The translations under genes were made by a program, and so were the position numbers. Source: Cyanobacteria bacterium SBLK (lineage in GTDB: Bacteria; Cyanobacteriota; Cyanobacteriia; Cyanobacteriales; Spirulinaceae). Taken from it: DNA of 64,000 bases. Location of the stretch: positions 124,001 through 188,000 of the forward strand of contig JAGHZQ010000047.1 in the NCBI GenBank assembly GCA_017746715.1. Direction: 5' to 3'. The notes under the pieces are model-generated. The model ran no database searches. It saw nothing but the letters and a program-made list of their open reading frames with translations, and was not told the origin of the DNA. Below are positions 1 through 10,300 of this stretch, in pieces; the stretch's first letter is position 1; each line of letters opens with the position of its first letter.

Positions 1-1200
1 GCCGAGAATTGCCTCTCCAAACCGATCGATCGTTCGATGCTCTACGATACCCTCATCAAGACATTTTGTTCCGATACCCTCGTCCAATCCGTCAGGGATC
101 TCCCCCAAGCGATCGATACCCCCTCTCTGGCCGGCTATAAGTTATTGCTGGTGGAGGATAACGAAATCAACCAGCAGATTGCTCGCGAGCTATTAGCCGG
201 AGCCGGAGCCAATCTCGACACCGCCAGTAACGGTCTCGAGGCAGTGGAAGCCGTAGAGCGAGATCGTTACGATGCCGTGTTGATGGACATTCAAATGCCC
301 GAAATGGACGGCATCGAGGCCGCGCGGCGCATCCGCGCTCTTGCTGATTCGGAACGCCCCGATCGCCAGCGCTTTGCCGATTTAATCATCATTGCCATGA
401 CGGCTCATGCCTTGATTGGCGATCGCGATCTGAGCTTGCAAGCCGGCATGAACGATCATATTACCAAACCCATCGATCCGTCCCATGTTTTCCGAACCCT
501 GCTCCGTTGGCTCGAATCCAACAACGGCCAGAGCAACGGTCAAACCGACAGCCCCGAGACGGCATTCTCTACCCCATTGGCCACCGTCCCTCCTCCTGCT
601 AAAGCCCAATGGGAATTGGACGGAATCGACGCGAAGGCGGGCATTCGCCGTATTGGGGGAAATACCGATGCCTACCGCCGGGTGTTACGCCAGTTTTGCG
701 ACAAGAACCAAAATACCTTCGCTCGGATTCAAGGAGCGATCGCGGCGAAAGACTATGAATTGGCTAAGCAATACATCCATACCGTCAAAGGCACGGCAGG
801 CAATATCGGTGCAAAAGACTTGTTTGCGGCGGCGGCAGACCTCGAGCAAGCATTGCAGCAGGACTCTCCCGCCGAAACCCTGCCAGATTTAATGCCAGTC
901 TTAAAGGAGAGTTTGGCGATCGTGATGAATGCCATCGAAGGGTTACACTCATCTTCGCCATCCTCTGTCCCCCCTAAGTCCATTGACCTGCTTGTTCTGA
1001 AAAATCACCTCAAAGAACTCGAACGTCTTTTGCACGTCGATATCGCAGCCGCCCTCGAACAACTCAACGATCTCAGTGAATTGACCCAGGGGACGGCACA
1101 CGATGCTGAAATTCAACAACTTCAAGATTCACTCTTCAATTTTGAGACAGATGCAGCCCTAACGCAACTTCAAAATTTAAGGGCGCGAATCAATGCCTAA
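1..1200 (+). CDS. Hybrid sensor kinase, C-terminal part (REC-REC-HPt), 5' end outside window
   Basis: The reading frame is open from base 1, and the first codons (LSKPIDRS) are the end of a receiver domain, so this is the 3' part of a longer hybrid histidine kinase and the ATG at 37 is internal. Counting from that Met, a complete receiver spans about residues 35-155, with the acidic pocket VEDNE, the phospho-acceptor Asp84 in LMDIQMPEMDG and the lysine in TKPID. An HPt domain follows at about 205-300, with phosphorylatable His248 in HTVKGTAGNIG. The C-terminal 80 residues are predicted helical. Known for the family: multistep relays pass phosphate His-Asp-His-Asp. The kinase core must lie upstream. 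An 80-bp gap separates it from the next kinase gene on the same strand. Confidence 0.9.
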   Translation, partial: AENCLSKPIDRSMLYDTLIKTFCSDTLVQSVRDLPQAIDTPSLAGYKLLLVEDNEINQQIARELLAGAGANLDTASNGLEAVEAVERDRYDAVLMDIQMPEMDGIEAARRIRALADSERPDRQRFADLIIIAMTAHALIGDRDLSLQAGMNDHITKPIDPSHVFRTLLRWLESNNGQSNGQTDSPETAFSTPLATVPPPAKAQWELDGIDAKAGIRRIGGNTDAYRRVLRQFCDKNQNTFARIQGAIAAKDYELAKQYIHTVKGTAGNIGAKDLFAAAADLEQALQQDSPAETLPDLMPVLKESLAIVMNAIEGLHSSSPSSVPPKSIDLLVLKNHLKELERLLHVDIAAALEQLNDLSELTQGTAHDAEIQQLQDSLFNFETDAALTQLQNLRARINA

Positions 1201-1268
1201 TCCGCTCTTTCATTGAACTTGTCTCCTTTATTAGTTTATCGGAGTAGAATGACTCACCAATTCGTCGG

Positions 1269-1439
1269 AAGATCGAGCCTATGATGTCCCATACTCAAAC
1301 AAACCCAGCTAGATTTAAAGTATCGCTCGTTGATGGCGATCTCCTGCATGTCAACAATTATAGGAAGCTCGAGCCGATGAACATCCACGCTCAAACCAAT
1401 TCAGCCAAATCAAAGGTGTTGATTGTCGATGACGATCCC
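1269..1439 (+). repeat. In-frame tandem duplication at the 5' end of the REC-kinase gene
   Basis: Two diverged copies, about 1269-1343 and 1365-1439, are offset by 96 bp (32 codons). Each holds a GGAAG-type ribosome site, GAGCC, an ATG and codons for H(T/A)QTN(P/S)A(R/K)xKVxxVD(G/D)D. The second copy carries the functional acidic residues VDDDP of the receiver. The first reads VDGDL and continues into unrelated residues. Because the offset is a multiple of three, the gene has two in-frame starts with similar ribosome sites. Confidence 0.75.
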
Positions 1440-2714
1440 CAGAATATCTACATTCTGCTAGAAATCCTCAAAAATGATTATGCAATTGTAGCGGCAAAAA
1501 ATGGTACGAAGGCTTTGGAACTGGCGACTCAAGACCCTAAACCCGATGCGATCGTACTCGATGTGATGATGCCGGATATGGATGGTTATGCTCTTTGTCT
1601 GGCCCTGAAATCGCGAGAGGAAACCCGAGATATTCCCGTGATTTTTATCAGCGCTCTCGATGAAACTTTAGATAAAGTCAAAGCCTTTGATGTGGGAGGG
1701 ATTGACTATATTACCAAGCCATTCCAACGAGAAGAAATTCTGGTTCGCATCGCCACCCATATTGAAATGTATCGTCTCCGGCAAAGACTTTATCATCAGA
1801 CCGTGCAACTGGCGGAGAAGAATCAAAAATTGACTCGCATCAACCAAGATTTACAGGCTCAATACTGCCAGATGAAGGCCGCACAACTTCAATTAGTTCA
1901 AGCCGAAAAAATGGCATCTTTAGGGGAATTAATGGCCGGAATCGCCCATGAGATCAATAATCCCACCGGCTTTATCAAAGCGAATATCGAGCCGGCTCGG
2001 ACTCACGTACAAGATTTATTCAATCTCATTGATTTTCTGCTGCGAGAATGCCCCACAAACGCCCCTCATATACAAAATGAACTCGAAGAAGCCGACTGGG
2101 AGTTTATTCGCCAAGATCTCCCCAAACTGCTTGATTCGATGAGTTTGGGGATCGATCGCATCTGTGATGCCAGCAATAGTCTAAGAATCTTTTCCCGCGC
2201 CGATCGCGACGACAAAGTAGCTTTTGAACTGCATGATGGACTCGATAGTACCCTCCTGATTCTCAAGCATCGCACGAAAGGTAACTCAGAGCGTCCGGCT
2301 ATAGAAATTGTCAAAAATTATAGTAATATTCCTGAAATTTATTGTTTCCCTGGACAGATCAATCAGGTTTTCATGAATCTGCTGGCTAACGCCATCGATG
2401 CGATTGACGAAGCCAATCAAGGTAAAACTTTTAGTGAAATCCAAGCCAACCCGAGCCGCATTACCATTGAGACGAAAGTGCTCGAAGATAAACGGGTACG
2501 GGTTGGCATTCGAGATAGCGGCTGTGGAATCTCACCCGCAACCCGAGAGAGGATTTTCGAGCAGGGGTTTACTACTAAAGAAGTTGGGAAAGGAACCGGT
2601 TTAGGCATGGCGATCGCCAAACAAATTATTGAAGAAAAACACGGTGGCGAGATTGCTTGTTATTCGGAATTAGGGAAAGGTACGGAATTTGAAATTTCTC
2701 TGCCGATAAGCTAA
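1281..2714 (+). CDS. Response regulator-histidine kinase (REC-HisKA-HATPase)
   Basis: This is a soluble kinase with its receiver at the N-terminus. The receiver spans about residues 45-165 (VDDDP, phospho-acceptor Asp94 in VLDVMMPDMDG, TKPF). A coiled coil follows at about 175-210, then a HisKA domain with His223 in [12 protein letters not shown]. The HATPase has an N box (NLLANAIDAID) and G boxes (RDSGCGIS, GKGTGLGMAIAK). No membrane segment is seen. Known for the family: such REC-kinases are driven by an upstream kinase phosphorylating the receiver. The start is uncertain: ATG 1281 gives a 32-residue extension that is a degraded duplicate of the receiver start, and ATG 1377, with AGGAAG upstream, fits the family length better. 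It may receive signal from the neighbouring REC-REC-HPt protein (inference). Confidence 0.9.
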   Translation: MMSHTQTNPARFKVSLVDGDLLHVNNYRKLEPMNIHAQTNSAKSKVLIVDDDPQNIYILLEILKNDYAIVAAKNGTKALELATQDPKPDAIVLDVMMPDMDGYALCLALKSREETRDIPVIFISALDETLDKVKAFDVGGIDYITKPFQREEILVRIATHIEMYRLRQRLYHQTVQLAEKNQKLTRINQDLQAQYCQMKAAQLQLVQAEKMASLGELMAGIAHEINNPTGFIKANIEPARTHVQDLFNLIDFLLRECPTNAPHIQNELEEADWEFIRQDLPKLLDSMSLGIDRICDASNSLRIFSRADRDDKVAFELHDGLDSTLLILKHRTKGNSERPAIEIVKNYSNIPEIYCFPGQINQVFMNLLANAIDAIDEANQGKTFSEIQANPSRITIETKVLEDKRVRVGIRDSGCGISPATRERIFEQGFTTKEVGKGTGLGMAIAKQIIEEKHGGEIACYSELGKGTEFEISLPIS

Positions 2715-2750
2715 ATGTTTGGCTCGTGATGCTTTAAAAGGCTTTTAAAA

Positions 2751-3153
2751 TTTGTCGCTGAAGATTTCCCTAAACTGATTGCATCGATGCGATCGCATTC
2801 GCAATATCAGCACATCTCTGCGAACTTTTTCTCGCACGGATGATGAAAGCAATGAAGAAAAGACTTTTCAGGAGAGAGAAAGAGCGCCCAATCGCATTAC
2901 GATTGTAACAGAACTCAGTGAAGACAAAAAGAAGATTGCAATCCAAATTACCGACAATGGGATGGGAATATCAGAAGATATAAAAGCACGGATTTTCGAG
3001 CCAGGATTTCCCACGAAAGGAGTCGGAAAAGGGGCGGGATTGGGCATGGCGATCGCGAAATCTATCGTTACCGAAAAACACGGAGGACGAATATTTTGTC
3101 AATCGACATTCGAGCAAGGTACGGAATTTATGATTTCTTTGCCTGGGAGTTAG
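2751..3153 (+). pseudogene. Frameshifted, internally deleted histidine kinase relic
   Basis: The first frame, from about 2751, reads FVAEDFPKLIASMRS, matching the QDLPKLLDSM stretch of the upstream kinase. It then shifts frame so that RIRNISTSLRTFSRTDD continues in the frame that starts at ATG 2779. After DESNEEKTFQ (compare DEANQGKTFS upstream) the sequence jumps to the G boxes (TDNGMGIS, GKGAGLGMAIAK). The receiver, the HisKA histidine and the ATP-binding N box are all missing. The catalytic-tail codons remain open to TAG 3153. By resemblance it is a decayed tandem copy of the gene ending at 2714. A 124-residue protein could be made from 2779 but could not bind ATP normally. Confidence 0.8.
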
Positions 3154-3207
3154 AGAGGGAGAGCGATCGCTCTTCTTGTATTGAAAATTGTTAATGCAAA
3201 AGACACC

Positions 3208-3239
3208 TTCACGAGTTTTTCACAATCTTTACTTAAACT
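3208..3239 (+). promoter_or_regulatory. TTCAC-N6-TTCAC direct repeat with TAAACT -10-like box
   Basis: TTCAC occurs at 3208-3212 and again at 3219-3223, an 11-bp period, and TAAACT (3234-3239) begins 15 bp after the start of the second half-site. The same layout recurs at 23253-23284 and, inverted, at 63272-63303, always ahead of a kinase gene. Eleven-bp direct repeats are the usual binding geometry of OmpR/PhoB-family regulators. Placement beside the -35 position suggests activation (inference). This site would drive the unit that begins at 3266 and continues into the giant kinase. Confidence 0.6.
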
Positions 3240-3265
3240 AACGAATACATTACGAGGGTGGAAGG

Positions 3266-4315
3266 ATGGCAATACTCTCAACTAATTGGCCGAAGATTAA
3301 AAACTATCAGGTACTCGAACTCATCCATGACAGCGATCGCACCCTCGTTTATCCCACTCGAGAGGTCAATGACGGGCAATCTGTTGTTATCAAATTGATG
3401 CGAAATGAATATCCTTCTTTTCAGGAATTAGTCCAGTTGAGAAACCAATACGCGATAATGCTCTACATCGCTGACGCGAACGCCAAGAATTTAGAAATTG
3501 AAGGGATTGTCAGACTCTACACTCTAGAGCCATTGAGAGAAAGAGATATCGATCGCTCATTTGATTTTGCCAGTATCCTAAAAGCCCCGCAAGCGCTTGC
3601 AGAGATCGTTCGACGCGATGAGTTACTGCGTCGGCTGACTCAAATTATTTTGCAGAATAAGGATAGCGGGATTGGCATTGCCCTCGATAATATGGACAAA
3701 CTCTTCCAACCCCCCGTCCAAATCGACAGCGCCCTCAATCGCCGGTATGAAGAAACCGGGTTGGGTTTGGCATTGGTCAAACAACTCGTGGAACTTCACG
3801 GAGGGCAGGCGATCGCGACCGGCGAACCGGACATTGGCAGTTCCTTTATGGTAGATCTACCCCAAAACGCACCCAACCCATCCCCATCGCTACTGGCAAT
3901 GCCAACTATCATAGAGGAGGAACGCGAAACCCAACTCGATACGGCCCCATCCATTCTTCTCGTTGAGGACGATCTCGCTAACATTACCACCCTCTCGAGC
4001 TATTTAGAGCTCAAAGGCTACCGCCTGGCTCTCGCAGAAAATGGGCAAGAAGCGATCGAACTCGCGCGATCGCTGCGTCCCGATCTCATTCTCATGGATA
4101 TTCAAATGCCCGTGATGGACGGTCTCGAAGCGATAAAGCAAATTCGCCAAGAGATGAAGGAGATTCCCATTTTTGCCCTAACTGCATTAGTCATGAAGGG
4201 CGATCGGGAACGTTGCTTGGAAGTCGGAGCCGACGAATATCTGAGCAAGCCCTTAAAACTCAAGATGCTCAATGCGCTCATACAAAAGTATTTATCTAAA
4301 ATGCGAGAGTCTTGA
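3266..4315 (+). CDS. Collapsed in-frame miniature of the downstream giant kinase (kinase N-lobe remnant-HATPase tail-REC)
   Basis: The 349-residue frame stitches together four separate pieces of the 3247-residue protein encoded just downstream. Residues 1-80 match its Ser/Thr kinase N-lobe (VIKLMRNEYPSFQEL against VIKVLPREYPSFEEL). LEPLRERDIDR matches the end of its ATPase region. FDFASILKAPQALAEIV matches the start of its first GAF domain. Then comes the HATPase tail (FQPPVQIDSALNRRYEETG) and a complete receiver (about 225-345, Asp in LMDIQMPVMDG, SKPLK). Protein kinase catalytic residues, HisKA and the N box are absent, so only the receiver is likely functional. The whole frame stays open, which suggests selection or recent collapse. 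It starts at ATG 3266 after GGGTGGAAGG and lies 39 bp ahead of the giant gene, probably in the same transcript. Confidence 0.8.
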   Translation: MAILSTNWPKIKNYQVLELIHDSDRTLVYPTREVNDGQSVVIKLMRNEYPSFQELVQLRNQYAIMLYIADANAKNLEIEGIVRLYTLEPLRERDIDRSFDFASILKAPQALAEIVRRDELLRRLTQIILQNKDSGIGIALDNMDKLFQPPVQIDSALNRRYEETGLGLALVKQLVELHGGQAIATGEPDIGSSFMVDLPQNAPNPSPSLLAMPTIIEEERETQLDTAPSILLVEDDLANITTLSSYLELKGYRLALAENGQEAIELARSLRPDLILMDIQMPVMDGLEAIKQIRQEMKEIPIFALTALVMKGDRERCLEVGADEYLSKPLKLKMLNALIQKYLSKMRES

Positions 4316-4354
4316 ATTTGCAAATAGACTCTGCCTATTGTTCTCCTCAACATC

Positions 4355-7300
4355 ATGACCAGTCCTGCTAACCCGCCATCTCCCCTCTCACTACAACTTC
4401 CAGGCTATACCTTTGTCGAACTCATCTATCAAGGCAACCGGACAATGGTATTTCGCGCGCTGGAAACGGCAACCGGGCAATCCGCAGTCATTAAAGTCCT
4501 CCCTCGAGAGTATCCGAGTTTCGAGGAATTGGTGCGATTTCGCAACCAATACACGATCGCCAAAAATCTCCCGATCGCGGGGATCGTTCGCCCCCTGGGC
4601 CTAAAACCTTGGAAGAATAGTTACGGGTTGGTGATGGAAGATTTTGGAGGCATTTCTTTAGAAGAATACATAGATCGGCATCCCCTCGCCCTTGCCGAAA
4701 TTCTCGACATTGCCATCGAACTCGCCGCCATTTTGAGCGAACTCCACCGGCATCGGGTCGTCCACAAAGACATCAAACCAGCCAATATTCTCATTCGTCC
4801 CGACTCCAAACAAGTCAAGATGATTGACTTTAGTATTGCCTCGCTGCTGCCCAAAGAGACGCGAGAACTCCAGAGTCCCGGAAGTTTGGAAGGAACTTTG
4901 GCTTATCTGGCGCCAGAACAAACCGGACGCATGAATCGGGGAATCGACTATCGGACGGATTTTTACGCTTTGGGGGTAACCCTGTATCGATTGCTTGCCG
5001 GAGAACTGCCGTTCGCCAGCACAGATCCTTTAGAATTGCTTCATTGCCACATCGCCCGAGTGCCAACTGCTTTGGAACGGGTTAATCGAGAAGTACCGCC
5101 AGCAGTTGGGGCGATCGTTGCCAAATTGATGGCCAAGAATGCAGAAAACCGCTATCAAAGTGCTTCGGGTTTCAAGCACGATCTCGAACGGTGTCGGACT
5201 CAATGGCAGGATCGGGGCAAGGTTGCTGAATTTACGTTAGGAGAGCGAGATTGGTGCGATCGCTTTCTCATTCCCGAAAAACTCTACGGACGGGAAAAAG
5301 AAGTGCGATCGCTTCTCGATGCCTTTGAACGAGTTTCTGGTGGGGGAGCATCGGGAGAAAGTCGTTTACAAATTCTCCCATCTTCCCCTGCTTCTTCATC
5401 TTCCCACGTCGAACTCATGCTAGTAGCGGGTTATTCCGGCATTGGCAAAACAGCACTCATCAATGAAGTTCACAAACCCATCACCCGACAGCACGGTTAT
5501 TTCATCAAAGGCAAATTCGACCAATTCAATCGCAATATTCCTTTCTCAGCCTTCGTGCAAGCCTTTCGCAGCCTCATGGGGCAATTGTTGGGAGAATCCG
5601 ATCGTGCGTTGGTTCGCTGGCAAACTAGCCTCATCGAAGCGTTGGGAGAGAGCGGACAAGTTCTTATTGAGGTCATCCCGGAATTAGAGCGCATTATCGG
5701 AGCTCGGCCTCCCGTACCCAAACTTTCCGGCAGTGCGGCGCAAAATCGCTTCAATTTGCTCTTTGGTAAATTGATCCGGGCGATCGCTACTCGAGAGCAT
5801 CCTCTCGTCATTTTCCTCGACGATTTGCAATGGGTGGATTCCGCTTCGTTGAAACTCTTGCAGCACTTGATGGAGGATGAATTGGATTACCTGCTGGTGT
5901 TGGGAGCATATCGAGATAATGAGGTATGTCCCGCTCATCCCCTGATGCTGACCTTAAAGGAAATTCACCAACAGAAGGCCGTTATCAAGACTCTAACTCT
6001 AGAGCCGTTGAGAGAAAGAGATATCGATCGCCTCGTTGCCGATAGCCTGCACTGTTCGGTGGAGATCGCCCGGTCTCTCTCGCAATTGGTCTATCAAAAG
6101 ACCCGAGGAAACCCGTTTTTTGCCACCCAGTTTTTACAAGGATTGCAGGTCGATGGCTGGATTTCGTTTATTCCCCCTCAATCTCCCCTTATTAAGAGAG
6201 GAGGGCGTAAAGGGGGTTACTGGCAGTGCGATTTAACCCGAGTGCGACAACTGGCTCTGACGGATGATGTGGTGGCGTTTATGGTGGGACGACTGCGGAA
6301 ATTGCCAGAAAAGACGCAAAATGCGTTGACAATTGCCGCGTGCATGGGGAATCGGTTCGATCTCGAAACCTTGGCGATAGTTTGCGAACAAGATCGAGAA
6401 GAAGCAGCCGCCAATTTATGGCGATCGCTCCAAGTGGGTTTAGTCATTCCAGAAAACGAAACCTACAAGTTTTTTCAGGGAGAAGAGCGGGAGCTCGAAA
6501 CAATGGATGAGGTGCTCGTTCATTACCGTTTTTTGCACGATCGCGTCCAACAAGCCGCTTATACTCTGATTCCAGAAAACCGAAAATCTTTAACTCATTT
6601 GAATATCGGTCGGCTATTGCTCGAAAAAACAGCAAATTCACAGAGAGAAGAAAAAATATTTGAGATTGTCGGTCATCTCAATCTCGGACTGGAACTATTG
6701 ATGGAACGGTTCGAAAATACCGTTCTCGATCGTGCTTCTAGTCTGTTAGATAAAATTTCTGTCTCTGAAACCCAACTGCAAGCCTACGCCGTTAAAAACG
6801 AATTTATTGAGGGCATCCATGCTAGCTTGGCGTGCTTACAATTGCTGGGAGTCGATTTCCTTGACGATCCCAAATCTGAAGATTCTGAAGCTATTAATGC
6901 AGCTAAAGAAGGTGAGAAATACATCGATTCGATTGCCGGTTTTCCGATTTTATCAGAGTTTGCATTATTGACAAGCCTAACTCATTTAGCGGCAGCAGAG
7001 GTCACGACGAACGATCGCAAAAGGAAACATTTTGAGATGGCTCAATTCTGGAGCGATCGCCTCAAGATCTGGGCGGATAATGCTCCCATGAACTATCAGC
7101 ATCGGGCGGATCTAGTGGAGGCCGAACGGCAGCGAATTCTGGGCGATAAATTAGCAGCAATGGAACTTTACGATCGCGCCATCGCCGGAGCAAAAGACAA
7201 TGAGTACATCCAAGATGAGAGCCTGGCCAACGAACTCGCTGCCAAATTCTACCTCGACTGGGGTCTCGACTGCCCTCGGGGTTCGACTGAGGGAAGCCGA

Positions 7301-10300
7301 AGTCCGAACGGCAAAGAAAAAATTGCCGCAGTTTATATGCAAGAGGCTTACTATGGCTACCTTCGCTGGGGAGCCAAAGCCAAGGTCGCTCGCTTAGAAA
7401 CTCGCTATCCTCAACTCCTGCACCCCATTTTGCAGCCTCCCGCAGGAGCGGGAGAAGTGTTGGACGCTCTAACAGCCGTTACCGCGCCCGATATCTCGAC
7501 TCATTCGAGCAGTTCCAGCAGCAAAATCGAGCAAGCGTTCGATTTTGCCAGTATCCTGAAAGCCTCGCAAACACTGGCCGAGATCGTCGAACTCAGTGAA
7601 TTGCGACGTCAGTTGACTTGCATTCTTTGGCACAATTCGGGAAGCGATCGCTGCGCTCTCATTCTTCCCGACGAGAAAGGGGCATGGCGGGTGGAAGCGA
7701 TCGCCACTGCCGAGAATGTCGAACTCGATCGCGATCTCCTCGAGGGTCGCAACGATTTGCCCGTCAAGCTGATTCAGTATGTTAAAAACACCAAGGAAAT
7801 CTTGGCGATCGACAACGGCAAAACGGACTTGCTCCTTAGCGATCCCTACCTCCTCCAGCACCCGCCCCAAAGTCTTCTTTGCTTACCCTTACTGCATCAA
7901 GGGCAGTTGGCCGGTATTTTGTACGCCAGTAATAGCTCGATTCCGGGGGTGTTTACCCGCGATCGCATCCTCGTTCTCAACTTTCTTTGCACCCAAGCCG
8001 CCATCTCCCTCGAAAACGCAAGACTTTACCAGAACTTAGAACGACGAGTGGAGAAACGAACCTCAGCCCTGCGACAAAGCCAGCAAGAACTGACCGACTA
8101 TGTCGAGAATGCAGCCATCTCATTGCATTGGGTTGACAAAACTGGCACGATTATCTGGGCCAATCAAATGGAATTAGATTTCTTGGGGTACGATCGCGAG
8201 GAATATATCGGGCAGCCGATTGCCAAGTTTCACGCCGATCCCGAAGTCATTGCCGATATTCTCACCCGTCTCGCCAACGATGAAACCCTAGTAAATTACG
8301 AGGCGCGCTTGCGTTGCAAAGATGGCTCGATTCGCTACGTACAAATTAATTCTAATGTCTTTTATCGAGACGGAGAATTCATTCACACGCGCTGCTTTAC
8401 CACCGATGTAACCGAGCGCAAACTGGTGGAACGGGAATGGCGGGCGAGTCAACGGCGTTACGCCATGCTTGCCGATATGTTACCCACCGGAATTTTTCTC
8501 ACCGACCCCCAAGGCAACAGCCGCTATAACAATCCCAGTTGTTGCAAAATGCTGGGTCTCACCCCAGCAGAAGCCTCGGGAGAAGGATGGGCAAAAACGC
8601 TACATCCCGATGACCGAGAGCGGGTGTTCCAAGGATGGTATCGAGCCGCACAAAACCGACAGATGCCCTATCAAACCGACTGTCGCTTTCTGCATCGCAA
8701 CGGTAACGTCGTTTGGTTGAGCGTGCAAGCCGTTGAAGAATTCGACCTTGAAGGCAACTTGACCGGATATATCGGCAGCCTGACCGATATTACCGAACGC
8801 AAAGCTGCTGAAGCCGCTCTCAACAAACTGGTAGAAGGAACTGCCGCCACTACTGGCGAAGATTTTTTTCCCGCCCTCGTTCGTCACATCAGTACGGCGC
8901 TTGACGTTCCCATCGCCCTAATTACTCAATTTGTTGGCGAAGAATTACAAAGTATTGCTTTTATGGTTGATGGCGAACTGCAACCCAATTTTACCTACAA
9001 TTTACCGGAAACGCCTTGCGTCGAACTCGCGACCGAATACTCCTATTATTGTTCTCGCGGCCTGAGCGATCGCTTTCCCAACAATCCCCATCGAGAACGG
9101 GGAGTCGAGAGCTATCTGGGGGTAGCCCTGCGCGATCGCCAAGGGCAAGTCTTGGGAAGTTTGTGCATCTTCGATCGCCAACCCCTGCGAGACCCAGAAC
9201 GCGCCCGGCAAATTCTCGAAATCTTCGCCAGTCGCACCGCCGCAGAAATGCAGCGCCAGCGCGTCGAAACTGCCCTGCACAATCTAATTTCCGGGACTGC
9301 CGTGACCAATGGAGCGGATTTCTTTCCCCTCCTCGTCCGTCACCTGACAGAAGCCCTTGGCGTATCCCACGCCCTCATGGCGGAGCGAGTGGGAGATGAA
9401 GAAATCACCCTCGCCTATTATGGCGACGGCGAGCGCATTCCTTGCAAATCCCTATCCCTTCTCGCTACCCCCTGCGAGGAAGTATACGATCGCGGCGCTT
9501 ACTACTGTGAATTAGAACCCTGCCAGACCTGTTCGGAACTGGCGAAGATGGCGGCCAAGAGCTATCTGGGGGTGGCCCTGTACGATCGCCAAGGCAATAC
9601 AATAGGACTGCTTTGCATTTTCCACCGCCAGATTCTCTCCGATCCCCTGCATGCCGAGCAAATCTTGCGGGTGTTTGCCGCCCGTGCCGCAACCGAACTC
9701 GAGCGCCAGCGTGCGGAAATTGCCCTGCAAAACCTCATCGCCGGTACGGCCGCATTAATCGGTCCGGACTTTTTCCCCGGCCTCGTCCGTCACATCGCCG
9801 AAGCCCTCAACGCCTCCCAAGCCTCTGTGACCGAAGTCGTGGAGGGCGATCGCTTGCAGCTTTTGGCCGCGTGGAAAGATGGGAAATATCTTCCCACCGA
9901 TACCGTCGCTCTCAAAGGACGCATCTGCGAAATTGTCCTTCAGAGAGGCGCGTACTACTGCGATCGCGATGTGGCGGATCGCTTCCCTCACAATACCGGG
10001 CTGGCGGCGATGGGGGTCGAAAGTTACATGGGAGTGGCCCTGCAAGATCGCCAAGGCCGCAAAATCGGCACCCTTTGCATCCTTTCTCACCAGCCCCTCC
10101 CCGACCCGGAGCGATCGAAGCAAATCCTGCGAGTGTTTGCCGCCCGCGCTGCTGCCGAACTCGAGCGCCAGCGCGCGCAAACCGCCCTAGAACAATTGAA
10201 TCGGGATTTAGAACGACGCGTGGAAGAACGCACTCGAGAGATCGTGCGCTCCGAACGAGATTTACGCACCATCTTTAACAATGTTTACGACGGCATTTTT

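Noticed and set aside
8818-10190. Bilin-binding (phytochrome or cyanobacteriochrome) GAF domains
   Set aside because: No DXCF or canonical chromophore Cys-His context; the cysteines present follow a different pattern.
9613-10278. 221-residue frame inside the giant kinase
   Set aside because: Arginine- and proline-rich translation in another phase of a strongly coding region; it is a shadow of the GAF repeats.
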